Shown: positions 1-11,170 of the stretch, in pieces
Position numbering within the stretch: position 1 is the stretch's first letter
Layout: every line of letters begins with the position of its first letter
Origin: Brachycybe producta
Lineage: Eukaryota; Arthropoda; Diplopoda; Playtdesmida; Andrognathidae
Direction of reading: 5' to 3'
Assembly (NCBI GenBank): GCA_036925085.1
Contig: JAUPFP010000026.1
Coordinates: 2,310,001 to 2,374,000, forward strand
Length of the DNA stretch: 64,000 nucleotides
The notes under the pieces: generated by a model
The model's database searches: none
What the model was told of the DNA's origin: nothing
The model's input: only the letters and a program-made list of their open reading frames with translations
Position numbers and translations under genes: made by a program

Positions 1-1
1 A

Positions 2-920
2 AAACCGCACATTGTTTCTGCAAGACGAAATTTTCTCAAAATAATGAGAAAAAATAGGGAAAATGAAGCACCTAGGCCAGAAGTTTATTTGGATGAAACA
101 TGGATTAATTCATCGTACACATTAAAGAAAACCTGGCTGGACACTACTTTTGACAAGGCTTCAGGACCTGAAGTTCCAGCAAGTAAAGGTGCACGTTTCA
201 TAGTTTGCCATGCTGGTACTAAAGATGGCTTCATACCCAATGCAGGTCTATTTTTTAAGTCTAAAACTAAGTCTGGTGATTACCATGATGAAATGAATTC
301 TGAAAACTTTAAAAATTGGTTTACAAAGCAATTACTTCCAAACATCCCACTGAACAGTTTAATCATCATGGATAATGCTCCTTATCATAGTGTCCAAATT
401 GACAAAGCCCCAACAACTAACTCCCGGAAAGATGTGATAAAGGATTGGCTGTCACGAAATGGAATCCCATATATTGATAACATGCTAAAGATGGAACTTT
501 TGCATTTGGTAAAGTCATCAGTGAATAAAAAATTGTATGTTATCGATGAATTAGCTGTTGCCCATGGTCACACTGGTAAGATTACCACCTTACCATTGTG
601 ATCTAAATCCTATAGAACTTATTTGGGCAAATGTTAAAAACTATGTTGGCCAAAATAATACTGAGTTTAAAAATCGTGCCATGAAATATCTATGGGAAGC
701 TGCAGTCAACCGTATCACTCCAGCAGACTGGGCAGGCTGTGTAAGTCATGTAACGAAACTGGAGGAAACGTACTGGGAAAGTGATGGAATTTTGGATGAA
801 ATTCTAGATCATCCCAGTGTTGTTATAAACTTAGAAGATGACTCTGACTCTAGAGAAGAATTTTCCAGTGAATCTTCATCAGATGAAGAATCCTATGGAG
901 TTCCTTTATTGGATGAGTAA
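2..920 (+). pseudogene. IS630/Tc1-mariner-type DDE transposase, 5'-truncated and frameshifted
   Basis: This is the catalytic half of a cut-and-paste DNA transposase. The frame is open from base 2, so the N-terminal DNA-binding part lies outside the window. The DDE triad is visible: Asp in YLDETW (17 residues after the Met at 44), Asp110 in IIMDNAPYH, and Glu in NPIELIW near base 616. Reading moves to another frame near base 575, between the second Asp and the Glu, so the copy is probably dead. An acidic serine-rich tail ends at 920. The family assignment (DDE_3-like, IS630/Tc1 superfamily) rests on the motifs NAPYH and LNPIELIW. No terminal inverted repeat was recognised downstream. Confidence 0.8.
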
Positions 921-2305
921 TGTGTGAATTCTTATATTGGATTTTATTTGCATTTCAATTTTTATTACTACACACATTTACCTTTTAAGTTTAAAATTAA
1001 AAATGAAAATTCTGTGCAATTTTTCATTATTACTATACTTTTTATTTAAATAATTCATTTATAAAGTGTCACAACATGTTTGTTATTATCTGGTAAATTG
1101 TTTCACATTTGTACTTTTTAAATTAAAAATTTAGCAAAATATTTTTTTCTTTTGTCCATAAAATAAAATAAACCTGTGCTCACTGATCACAAGGGTTTTT
1201 TGGTGGTAAAAAGTTTTTCTCCTTTGTAATGTAAGTGCATAAAAGTGAAAAAATTAACATTGATCTCACCCTACAGAGTTGAAATGTAAAATTATAAACC
1301 ACAAAAAATCACTAATTTTTTTCTGAATCAACAAAAAATAAAATCATAAAAAACCATCAAAAACACCAAAAAAAAAACGGCCAAAGACACAAAACAAAAA
1401 ACCACAAAAACATCTAAAAAAATTGCTTATGAAAAATCTCAAAAGAAATTTATTTAAAACAGAATTTTGATTAAAAAGTTTCACCAATAGATTTTGCTTT
1501 TCATTTATTTTCAGTGTTTTTTTCAGATTTAATTTGACACAACTAAACTCCAATGTTCATTTTAGGACCAGTTTTTCCCCCTTTTTACAACCACTGGGCA
1601 ATTAACAGAATTTTTTACCCCCCCCCAATGGGTAACATACTACCCTAAACACCTTTTTGGACAGTTCATTTTGGGTCTGCCACCCACTCCCAAAAACTAG
1701 CTGTTCATTCTTTCGTTGTGCCGAGTATACTGGTTTGTGTGATTTACATGTTGGACGCCATTTTTGGAACAAGGATACTCCTATTTTGCACTATATAGTA
1801 GGCTTTTATATTTTTTTCCTAGAACTAGACACCCCCTATAAGCTGCTCAGCAAGTTTGAAGGTCATAGCATGAATAGTTTCAGCTGGGGGAATTTTAATA
1901 GTTAGTGGTGGCAAATGCCACCAATAGGGCCGAAAGGGTTAAATTATTTAATGATAGATTTATTTTTAATAATTATCATGACATCTCTTGACAGGAGGAT
2001 TATATTTTAATAATTTATTAATTTTTAAACTTTATATATTCATTTTCTTTCATGATAGTAGTTTTAAAATTATTCTAGCTTAAAATATGTGCAATTGATA
2101 ACATTTAATTAATTCCAAATTTTAAAAAAAATGCAATAATTACAGTAAAAAATGTTATGTAGTAATTGATGTAAAAATATTACAGTAAAAGTCGGAATTA
2201 TATTTATTTATTTATTAAATTGCTGTAAACAAAAACTCACTCCGAAATTATACATCTATGTACAGTTTGTTTCAGTTAATACCCGATTTTTTTAAAAAAA
2301 ACATA
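921..2305. other. AT-rich sequence with no recognised gene
   Basis: Homopolymer- and AT-rich sequence follows the transposase. Short open frames here are low-complexity and resemble nothing known. The element's 3' terminus is probably within it but was not identified. Confidence 0.5.
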
Positions 2306-2372
2306 AAGCCGCTATTACGCTAGCAACCTTTAATGCAATAAAATGTGCAATGTGACATGCATACAGTGTATT
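2306..2372 (+). repeat. Fragment of a MITE found complete at 62571-63223
   Basis: The terminal segment beginning AAGCCGCTATTACGCTAGC and continuing through a GTGCAATGTGACATGC stretch matches the left end of the element at 62571. Only one end is present. Confidence 0.6.
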
Positions 2373-2533
2373 TTATATATATAGGTTATTATTGCCTTCT
2401 ACTATAGTTATCACTTTTATTGGGGAGAATTTTAAATACTTTTGTATTTAGTATTTGTATTTGAAAAACATCCATTAAATAACACTGGCCAACAATTTTT
2501 CACTTTTTTTCTGCTGACTTAAGATCTGACACT

Positions 2534-3196
2534 TGTGAGCTTTATGGACGGCGTCTGTTGAATATATACCAATTCATTATGATGTTTTTCTATAACTCGT
2601 TTCTTCTCTTGATCGTGCGGTGACTGCACGGAGAAGATTCTAGTTATAGGAGTGGTCGGATGGTGATAGATTGTGATCATCCTTCTGTATAGGGGTGTAA
2701 TCTGCACAGAAGGATGGTGACCATCTCTTCTGGCCGCCATTGATGTACATTTTTCTTAATGGTAGGAAGATATTATTGCTCCTTCGGGATCCATGTCTCC
2801 TTGCCTTGTGGTGTCTCCAGCTTGTCTAGAGAAGGGTTAGTTTCAGAATAAGTAGACAACGCAGTTTGTCATTGCAAACACTATTCATTCTTGTACGGAA
2901 ACACTAAGTTTACAAGAATGAACGTTGATGATTAAAGGTGCGTCCACGAGCCCATTATGTGATACAGATAAAGGTCGACGTAGTACAAAGACAGGGCAAA
3001 AAGAGTGAACAACTAGGTCCTTTTATACCTTGGACCTGTGTACATCTACAAAGTGTAACCAGGTCCAAGTGACCATGGTCCTAAGAGTATCAATCCGTCA
3101 CTTGAATATTAATTAAGAGAGGAGGGAGGGACAAGCATGAGTTGTTTACCCCCCAGGCTATGGTTTTGGCGGGATTACAAGTTACTGATTGTTACA
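2534..3196 (-). mobile_element. Solo LTR of the G1 Gypsy family (copy B)
   Basis: Read on the minus strand the segment begins TGTAACA and ends CTCACA. It contains a TATAAAAGGAC promoter box and matches the LTRs at 14804, 29996 and 60778. It is flanked by a perfect 4-bp target-site duplication, CACT (2530-2533 and 3197-3200). An LTR with its own target duplication and no internal region is the product of LTR-LTR recombination. It is among the more diverged copies. Confidence 0.8.
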
Positions 3197-3338
3197 CACT
3201 TGTTTTTAAGTAATTTTGGGGTGCTGATTTCAGAAATAAAATCAGTTTTTACAGTAGCACGTCTAGTTTTTCTTCTATAAGGCATGTTTTATTTTGTCAG
3301 GTTTTTGTTCGTTAACTGTTGTAATTGTAACTTAGGCA

Positions 3339-3785
3339 ATGGCTGCTGCTAGAAGAAAGTGTTTGAATAGTCTAGATACATTTTGTTATGTATGTGGAAG
3401 CTTCACTGTACCCAGTCAAAGGATGAATTTTAGCAACTTTGTGAAGGAGGTGCAGGTGGCTTTCTTTCAAATGAGACTTGAAGACCGGGACAAGTCTTGG
3501 ACTCCACGTAAAGTGTGCAATTCCTGTGTTGAACCATGGGTTGCAACATGAGAATAAAGGTTCATTTTCTCAACAGTCATCTTGATACATTTCCTGAAAA
3601 ATCTAGGTTATGTAAGTGATGAGCAGCAAGGAAAAAGGTTACATCATGATATAAAAGCTATGCAGGAGCAATACTAAGGAAGGTGGGATACCCACATGAT
3701 GGCAGACTACTGGTGGAGTATTAAAAAACTGAAAATTAAACACTTCAGAAAGGGCCTACAAACAAAAACTTAGTCTATGATGGAA
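3339..3785 (+). pseudogene. Fragment of a conserved uncharacterised zinc-binding protein family
   Basis: The first 70 codons (3339-3551) encode a cysteine-rich segment with CYVCGSF and, 40-odd residues on, VCNSCVE, which looks like a zinc-binding module. After a stop, sequence at about 3570-3780 in a neighbouring frame encodes FPENLGYVSDEQGKR followed by a stretch with MMADYWW. From memory, these are the N- and C-terminal ends of one uncharacterised family that recurs in invertebrate genomes. Here the middle is missing, so this is a truncated or retrocopied pseudogene. Function unknown. Confidence 0.55.
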
Positions 3786-3789
3786 GAAT

Positions 3790-5780
3790 GTGCCATTTAC
3801 CGATTAATGGTTATTGTAAATAAACCTACGTTTGTCATTGTTTTATTTGTTTGGATTATAAATGAAATATATTCTGTATTACTATGTGTTAATTACAATA
3901 AAATATAGCTTCAGGATTCTAAATAAAATGATCAGAATAGGATTTGATAAAAAAAAGTACACTATTACAATGATTTCCACCACGACAAACATTGTAATTG
4001 TGTACTTGTATATGAAGACTGATCAAAATGGAGGTATGGCATAGCGTAAAAACTTGACGTGATGGGCAAAAACCAATGTGATATCTGAGTTCAAAACTCC
4101 CAAATTTGTCAGAAACAACTCTCAGATATAAGTCAGCAAAAAAAATAGTGTTGACCAGTGTAATGTATTTGTATTTTGAAATTACTTTTTATTTATATAG
4201 TATTTTAGTTAAAATACTAAATTACTACAAAATACTATTTAACAAAAAAATTGTTACTTTCAAAAGATTATTTTTTTAAATTTTGACAAAGTTAAATTGG
4301 CATGCCTTCGTTACATTGAAGAAAAGCGAATGTTAGACATCCAAGTATAATGCACCAGTTTCCAAGCATCAAGGCTGCCTTCATGAAGTTGAAAGGTTGT
4401 TCTCTAATACAGTTTTGACAGTAATTCTAATAAGAAATAAATTAAGTGATAAATACTTGCAGCTTTTATTACTCCTCGAGACATATAAGATGAAGTACAT
4501 ATTTCAGTATTTTAAATACTTTTTTGAAAGTAATTTTATATTTTGTATTTTAAATAAAAGTAAAACTTTGTATTTTGTATTTTAATTTTCATTTTCATTT
4601 TTAATTGTTAGACTTGGAGCTTATTCTAACTAGTTTTCTCATTTAACTACGTGAAAACTTATCCAAAAGGAAAGTGTTATGTGTTTTCGTTATTTAGTAT
4701 ATGTGATTTGAAGGCAGATTGTAATAAAATTCATTTAAAAATTCTTATAATAAATTTAAAACTTGCAGTTAATATTTTGAAACATTTAAAAAGGCTTAAA
4801 AAAGATAGCAGCTTGTTTAATTCATTCCTCCATCAATTTAATTTTTTTTTAAATAGGTCTATAGTTTAACAAATAAATTAAACATGAAAAAAAGTGCTCT
4901 TTAAGCTACACTTACCTTTTGTCTTTTTAGTAAACAAAAAGGCTTTCAATTTGAAATTAATATCATTTCATAAAAGTTGACCACAAAAAATATTATATTT
5001 TCTTAAAAAAAATTGTTGAACAACATATTAAATGTATCTGACGCAGCACCTTATGATAAAATTAATTCCACCATCATAGAATATTTGCAAAAATGCAAAT
5101 AACTTTCTGTTTCCGCTGATGTTTTTTCTCCCTTCATGTAGGTTGCAAAAACGCGAACTAAAAACTTCCAAAAGTAAATAAACTGAAAATCTCTGCTTAT
5201 AAATTAGTGGGGGTACATTGTTATTGGCAAAAATAACGAACATTTGACGCCTATTTTTTTTTGTTATATTTTTTTTTTTTACAACAAGTGTTAGGCGACC
5301 TATTGCTCTCGGCAACGAATGTTCAGCCACCGCGACATGATCATGTTTTTTCTTTTCAAATCCAATTAGAAAAAAATAAAATGTTAACTAACTTCAAATG
5401 ACGTTATGAATAAGCCTACATTTTTGCGGTCGAAAGGCACTGACCATTCCTGGTCGGTTAGCGTACGGCAGAGTGAGTCGGCAAGCCGGGCCCTGAAACG
5501 GCCACTCGTGGTCATTTCTGGGTTACCTCAGCCCAAAACTGACCAGCGCTGTAAAAGGTTGAGAATGGGTGAAAAGATTTAATCCCCCCCCCCCGGGGCG
5601 TAAACTCTTGGAGCATCTATGACTTACTTAAGAGGCTATACATATATCACAAAACTACTTCGAAAAAATCTCCGCAAAGAAATTTGCGATTTTGAAATAA
5701 ATAGCGAATTTAGATTCTAACTCTTTATGTTATTGTTTTCCAAGGTTTGAAGTCACATAATAATTAATAGAAAAATAATT
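3790..5780. other. AT-rich sequence with no recognised gene
   Basis: Mostly A/T-rich sequence with poly-T and poly-A runs. A C9 run occurs near 5585. No coding similarity, RNA gene or transposon end was recognised. Confidence 0.5.
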
Positions 5781-5784
5781 TCAC

Positions 5785-6180
5785 GTGTGAAGGTTATAAA
5801 AAGGAATCACTTTGAAGCCAATACATTAAAGCACGTGCTATTTTTTTGTTATTGTTCTAAGTTGTTTTCAACAAGAGTTCTTCAAATGTTTGTGGGACAG
5901 ATTTTTGGTTCAATGGCATTTAACATGGAGTTAAAAAAAAAAACGTACGATTATAAACGTTATTAAAAAATCTAAGGACCTTTTCAAGATTTATCAAAAG
6001 GAAACGTCGTGAAGCCAATAGATTAATGCACGGGTTAATTATTTCCTTATTGTTCTAAGTCGTTTTTAACGAGAGTTTTTCAAATATTTGTGGGACAGAT
6101 TTTTGGTCCAATGGGATTTAACATAGAGTTAAAAAAATGAACGATTTTGAACCTTGTTTAATAATAGGACCTTTTCAAAA
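5785..6180. repeat. Two-copy tandem duplication, period about 197 bp
   Basis: The block containing GAAGCCAATACATTAA and TTTGTGGGACAGATTTTTGG at about 5812-5985 recurs, diverged, at about 6009-6180. No coding potential was seen. Confidence 0.75.
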
Positions 6181-6269
6181 TTTACAGTGTATATAAAGCT
6201 AGCATTTAACGAACACTACTTTTTATTACATTAAGCACTTCACTGTTTCTTCAGTGTGCGATTGTGAGA

Positions 6270-6472
6270 ACAGGCAATTAGAAAACGGGATGAACAGAAG
6301 TTGGTTCCGCCCATTTTATGACGACCGGCAACTTCTGATTGGTTGGTTATGTAGTCCGTCGTCACATGCTCCGCCCCTTTTCAACGTCGAACCACACAAC
6401 AAACCAATTAGAAGTTGCCGGTCGTCATAAAAAGGGGCGGAGCCAACTTCTGTATGTCCCGATTTCTAATTG
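6270..6472. mobile_element. Foldback MITE, type M1
   Basis: A palindromic element of about 200 bp starting ACAGGCAATTAG. Both arms carry AGTTGGCTCCGCCC-like sequence (or its complement), with a central TAGTCCGTCGTCACATGCTCC. It matches the elements at 7099, 18954 and 36987. Confidence 0.8.
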
Positions 6473-6914
6473 TGTAATTTTAATATAAAAATGACATTCA
6501 CCCGGGTGGAATTTTTGTCTCTAATGGAAAGCTATTACCCAAAAAAAAATTACAAAAACAACAATAACAACAGAATGAATATATTGAGCAGTTTTTTGAC
6601 CTCTTTAAATGGAGACACGACACACACTAGATAAATCAAACAAAAACATTTGACGGATGAGAATTATAACAACAACAAAAATAGAAGGAAATAGAAACTA
6701 AAGCTTAGCCTAAAAGCTAGTTTATCCTAATTTGCATAACATGTTACTTTTTTTATATATAGATGGTCAGTTGAATAACTGAATGAAAAATACCTGATCA
6801 AGAAACGATTTAATACCGGAAGAAAAATATTTTAAATACAATAATTTAATCCGTTTTACAAACGTAATCAACGTACACAATAATAATACTAATTATAATA
6901 ATGATAATAATAAT

Positions 6915-7500
6915 AATCGAATCTCACGAATCTTTAAAAATATTCGAGATTCGAAAACTCGAATCTTCGCGCTTTTTTTTTGTCTTTCGAATCTTTCGAA
7001 TCCTAACCTTAAAAAAAATGTTAAAAACGTAGTTTTAACTCCATTGAGGTCCAATAGAAGCGATCACTAACAAAAAACGGCGATTGTTGCAATTTGGGAC
7101 AGGCATTTAGAAATCGGGACGAACACAAGTTGGCTCCGCCCTTTTTATGACGACCAGCAACTTCTAACTGGTTGGTTATTTAGTCTGACGTCACATGCTC
7201 CGCCCTTTTCAACGTCGAACAAACTAATTAGAAGTTCCCGGTCGTCATAAAAAAAAAGCGGAGCCAACTTGTGTTCGTCCCGATATCTAAATGCCTGTCA
7301 ATTTGGGTGGTACCCCGGATCACCAATATCACCTTGTGGCGACCATGCGTGCCACGCACTGTTTTTTATTATTAATAATTTAATATTTAATATTATTTCA
7401 TTTATTTGTATCTTCTTAATGGATAATATAGGGTTCTTATATGAAGGATTCGAGAACCTTTTCGGATTCGGATTCGAGAAAATTTAGGATTCGGCCCACC
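6915..7500 (+). repeat. Interspersed CGAATC-rich repeat, interrupted by a MITE
   Basis: This unclassified repeat has CGAATCTTTCGAATC near one end and ATTCGGATTCGAGAA at the other. A second copy lies at 32195-32640 and a partial reverse copy at about 14270-14440. The copy here is split by the MITE at 7099-7298. Confidence 0.75.
7099..7298. mobile_element. Foldback MITE, type M1, with 9-bp target duplication
   Basis: A 200-bp palindrome with perfect ends ACAGGCA...TGCCTGT, flanked by CAATTTGGG on both sides (7090-7098, 7299-7307). The uninterrupted CGAATC repeat at 32195 shows the single site. A 9-bp duplication with long inverted arms is compatible with Mutator-like mobilisation (inference). 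Confidence 0.85.
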
Positions 7501-7506
7501 TTGATC

Positions 7507-7540
7507 TATTAATAATAATAATAATAATAACAACAGCAAC

Positions 7541-7612
<72 letters not shown>
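7507..7612. repeat. (AAT)n microsatellite
   Basis: About 100 bp of nearly pure AAT repeats. It creates a spurious poly-leucine frame on the other strand. Confidence 0.95.
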
Positions 7613-8034
7613 TCTAATACATGAGCAATTGTGTTATACAAGTGGTATACATGGTTATAGGGCGTATACCTAACACGAAATTTACAGAAAGTCAGGATAA
7701 AAAGATGAACAGATGAACGGGATAAACAGATGAACATCATAGGTAATCCTAAAACCTAAACAGAATGCATATAGAAAATGGATGAACTCAAAAACCTTGG
7801 GATGAACAATATTAACATAGGTGCAGAACACAAATCATGTTTTAACGTAACCCCACCTAATAGCGATGTATAACAAAGTAGCGTTCATCCAATTGTATAA
7901 GTATTCAGTTTCGCATTTTAGATTTACCCCAAATATTCATCCTTTTAATCTGTGACATTTACGGAGTCGTACACCTACACGTTTCCAAAAATTACAAAAG
8001 TCGATTAACAGCGGCTGTCAGATGACTTCGTAGT

Positions 8035-8779
8035 TGTGACGACCCAGTTTTGCTCCTTCTTGGATTAGGAGGAGCAATCCTAAATCCTGATGTCGTCTGC
8101 TAGGCTGCTATAGTAGGCAGCCCAGCGGACGACATAAACTCCAGTTAGGGAGACTGTCAACCCCCAGGTGGAGCAGCCTGGGGTACTTAATGGCAAGGCA
8201 GTCATTAAGGAGGGGCAGTGTGTCTAGACCCTGAAAGGAAAGAGGATGTGTGTAAGCTGTTTGGTGCTGGAGGCCAAGATGGCCTCCACTGGATGAACTC
8301 CTTTGTTCTTCTGTTTTGTGTTTCTCTGCTGGAGCAATTGTCCAGCAGATTGCTGTATTAAATAGTAAGTGCTTATTCCATTGAATAAGTTCTACTTTTG
8401 TTTCTCCTTTTACACACTGTGTCGGTGTTAATATTATTTGGGGAAGTTACCACAGGGAGGGTGGGGTTATGCCGGTGGGAATATGCCGGCACTTCACCGA
8501 CCTGTTTCTGTCGTTTTCTGCCGGTACTTCGCGGCGACGAACTGACGAGGGAATCCACGGTGGAGCCCCAATAGATCTCACCACAGATTCCCTTGTCAGT
8601 TCGTCAGCCTTCCATCTGGCGACTTGCGGCATGGGAGACTCCGGACCGTCTCTACCCTGTGACACTGTGGTGCAAGAGGGCAGTCCGTGCTCCGATCCCG
8701 GCCCCTAATGGAGTCAGGATCCGGTAAGACGGGGAAGTTTTGCCAGGGTATTGTGGTGGACCCAAGTTGGGTTGTTACA
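8035..8779 (+). mobile_element. LTR of a truncated G2-related Gypsy element
   Basis: The segment begins TGTGACGACC and ends GTTGTTACA. It is followed two bases later by TGGTGGAGGTGCCGAG, the same position and nearly the same primer-binding sequence as in element G2 (56444). It is therefore a 5' LTR on the plus strand. The body is truncated soon after, at about 9224. Confidence 0.7.
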
Positions 8780-9224
8780 ATTGGTGGAGGTGCCGAGTAG
8801 CGCTACCGCTGCCACTCTTGGACAGTCGAAAGACCATGAAGCCGTTCAGACACTGCCGGGCGTGGACTTTGTTCACGGAACAGCGGCGAAGAACGCTTTT
8901 GATCGTTGGTTACCGGTAGTATACCGTGGGACACGGACCGTTGTCCGTGATACTACGGTAGAAACCGGTGTACAGTTAAAGTTTACCGTTAGTAAACCGG
9001 TAGCACGGTGGTTGACCATGCGGGACCAGTTGAACACGGTAAAAAGGTAGTTTCACCGTTAGTAGACAGTAGATTATGGAGTGTTGTCCATATATCTCCG
9101 TTAAAAGACGGTGAAGACTACCCGTACGGTTACCGTGGGACACGGACATTTGTCCGTGATACTACCGTTGGGTACGGGTCTACCATTTGATGGTGTTTCA
9201 TGGACTTTGGTCCGTGAATTCACC
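8780..9224 (+). other. Gypsy leader with primer-binding site and hairpin array
   Basis: The primer-binding site candidate starts at 8782. Beyond it lie short inverted repeats of the type CACGGAC-loop-GTCCGTG at about 8932, 9075, 9141 and 9199. They are spaced roughly 60-80 bp, with a decayed one near 9013. The array resembles that in the G2 leader. At about 9224 the leader stops and LINE sequence begins. Confidence 0.65.
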
Positions 9225-10600
9225 AGATGGTTACAAAAGAGTATGCTGTACTGTGTCGCCTCACACACACTTTTGGCAATAACCAAGGCATTTCGCACAG
9301 CACCGACAAGGGTGCTTCAGGTGCTTTCTGGCTGCCACCTGTGTTCATCCTTGCACACGGCCGTCACGTACTTTGGAAACATCACCAGGCATCCGCTGAG
9401 CTGCTGGACACCCCCTTAACCATCAAGAATACCATGCACCCCGCACTCCAGCAAGAATACCTTGTGGAGAAATGGACTACAGAATTAAGCACACAGGTGG
9501 ATTTCTGCATCTATACCGATGGATCAAAACGAGACAATAAGGTTGGCTCTACATTTGTAGTAACCAACCGCAATCACGAGTTTCATTCATGGGGGTGCCG
9601 TCTACCGGATGAATGTACTGTGTTTCAGGCTGAGCTCTTAGCAATCCGGTTGGCAATTAAAATGGGCGGGGAGCGTGCCCCGCAAGGGACAACCATAATG
9701 ATCTGCTCTGACTCATTATTTGCACTAACTGTTGTCATTATGCCGATATACGTCGCTTTGGGAGTTATGGCAGGCAGATACGCTTGGCCTGGATTAAATC
9801 TCATGCTGGCCACACCTGGAATGAGCATGCCGACCAACTTGCCAAGCTATGGACTACGTCACTTACAGTGGCAGTTCACAGTTGCGCAATATCAAGCTTC
9901 CAGGCAACAGTCCGAGCTAGGGAACACCGGGAGTGGCAGTCGCTGTGGAACCTTTCTAATACCGGCTGTCAAGTCCATGAGCTGCTTCCACAACTGGACC
10001 ATTCTCATTCTCACCACATCTTCTCAGGGAAAATAGTTTTGTTAATGACCGGGCATGGTCCGTTCAATCGCTACCTCTAACGTTTCTGGCTCTCTACTAC
10101 AGACGGCTGTTGCCCATGCGAACTTGGTGAGGAGGACACTCTACAGCACATCCTGTTCCATTGTATGCTTCCCATTCGCACTGCAGCACGCAAACAACTC
10201 ATCTTGTGTTCCACTAGAACTGATCTTAGTTGGCCAATCCATCCAGCTGTCCTCTTTCAAGCTGAACACTTGAAGGCAATGCGTGAGTTCGTGAATGAAG
10301 CAGTCTTTCGATACCCCGTTTTTCATGATGATGCCACTACTGACAACAGCTCTGCCAGTGACAGTGATAACTCCTATTGAGATAATAGTGGCCACCACTC
10401 CCTTTCAGCTTCTTCCTTACAATGACGACTAAATCATCCAAACCGAACATTGGAACTATGATAACAGACCTGTTAATCACAACCTAGTGCATAAACCCTA
10501 GCTGCTTCCCTTACAATGATGTCTAAATCACCCGAACTGAACATTGGAACTATAACACAGACCTGTTAATCACAACCTTGTGCACAAACCCTAGCTGCTA
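9225..10600 (+). pseudogene. 3' fragment of a LINE with RNase H domain
   Basis: This is the C-terminal end of a non-LTR retrotransposon polyprotein. Residues 92-170 of the frame from 9227 form a type-1 RNase H: Asp98 in YTDGS, Glu136 in FQAELLAI and Asp162 in CSDS. The last RNase H block (WIKSHAGHTWNEHAD, from 9787) is in another frame. A terminal zinc-knuckle region (CELGEEDTLQHILFHC-like, near 10115-10165) is in a third. The copy is dead through frameshifts. A 93-bp unit is tandemly duplicated in the 3' UTR (about 10410-10505 and 10503-10599). An RNase H after RT suggests the I/R1/LOA-like group of LINEs (inference). Confidence 0.75.
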
Positions 10601-11170
10601 ACCTAGAGATACTATGTTTTGGTGGTACCGGGGAGGGGTAGGAACCTATAGGCTCTTGTCTACCTTCGCAGCAAAGACTCTTCTTGTAAAGACTGTCGTA
10701 CACCAAATGGTATAAGTGGCCTTAAACCTATCGGCGGGTGGGCCGTAGTTATATTTGCAACACATCATACATGTTTCTATATGCGCCTAGCCTTAGTTTG
10801 ATCATCTTGTTGTGGTATGTTCACATGGGCATACTGAAGTATGTTGCGGAAATGAAAAGATAGGAGTTTGTCTGGCCAAGTCTGGTCGTGACAATATGGA
10901 GATATGTTACTTTATTTCTATTAGTGATTGTCGAACTATTAGGAGAGAAGGAATTCGACATCTAATAGCAGCACAATACACATTTATCAACCAGGCCTGA
11001 CAAGAGGGGAAGTGGGGATTTTCCCCGGGGCCGGACTTGACCGAAGGGCCTCAGAACATTTTTTATTATTGATAGAAGATTTTTCTCAATTTGTTTTGAA
11101 ATAATTCAATTTTAATTTTTTTAATAGTACTGTATACTTTAAAAAAATATTTTTATATTGCTTGCCGAAC
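10601..11170. other. Interval without recognised gene
   Basis: Probably further LINE 3' sequence up to about 10800, followed by AT-rich sequence. No coding similarity was seen. Confidence 0.4.

Noticed and set aside
7402-7740. Minus-strand frame with a long poly-leucine run
   Set aside because: Produced entirely by the (AAT)n microsatellite at 7507-7612.
10812-11000. Small cysteine-containing protein on the plus strand
   Set aside because: No similarity, no conserved spacing of cysteines, and it lies in LINE 3' debris.
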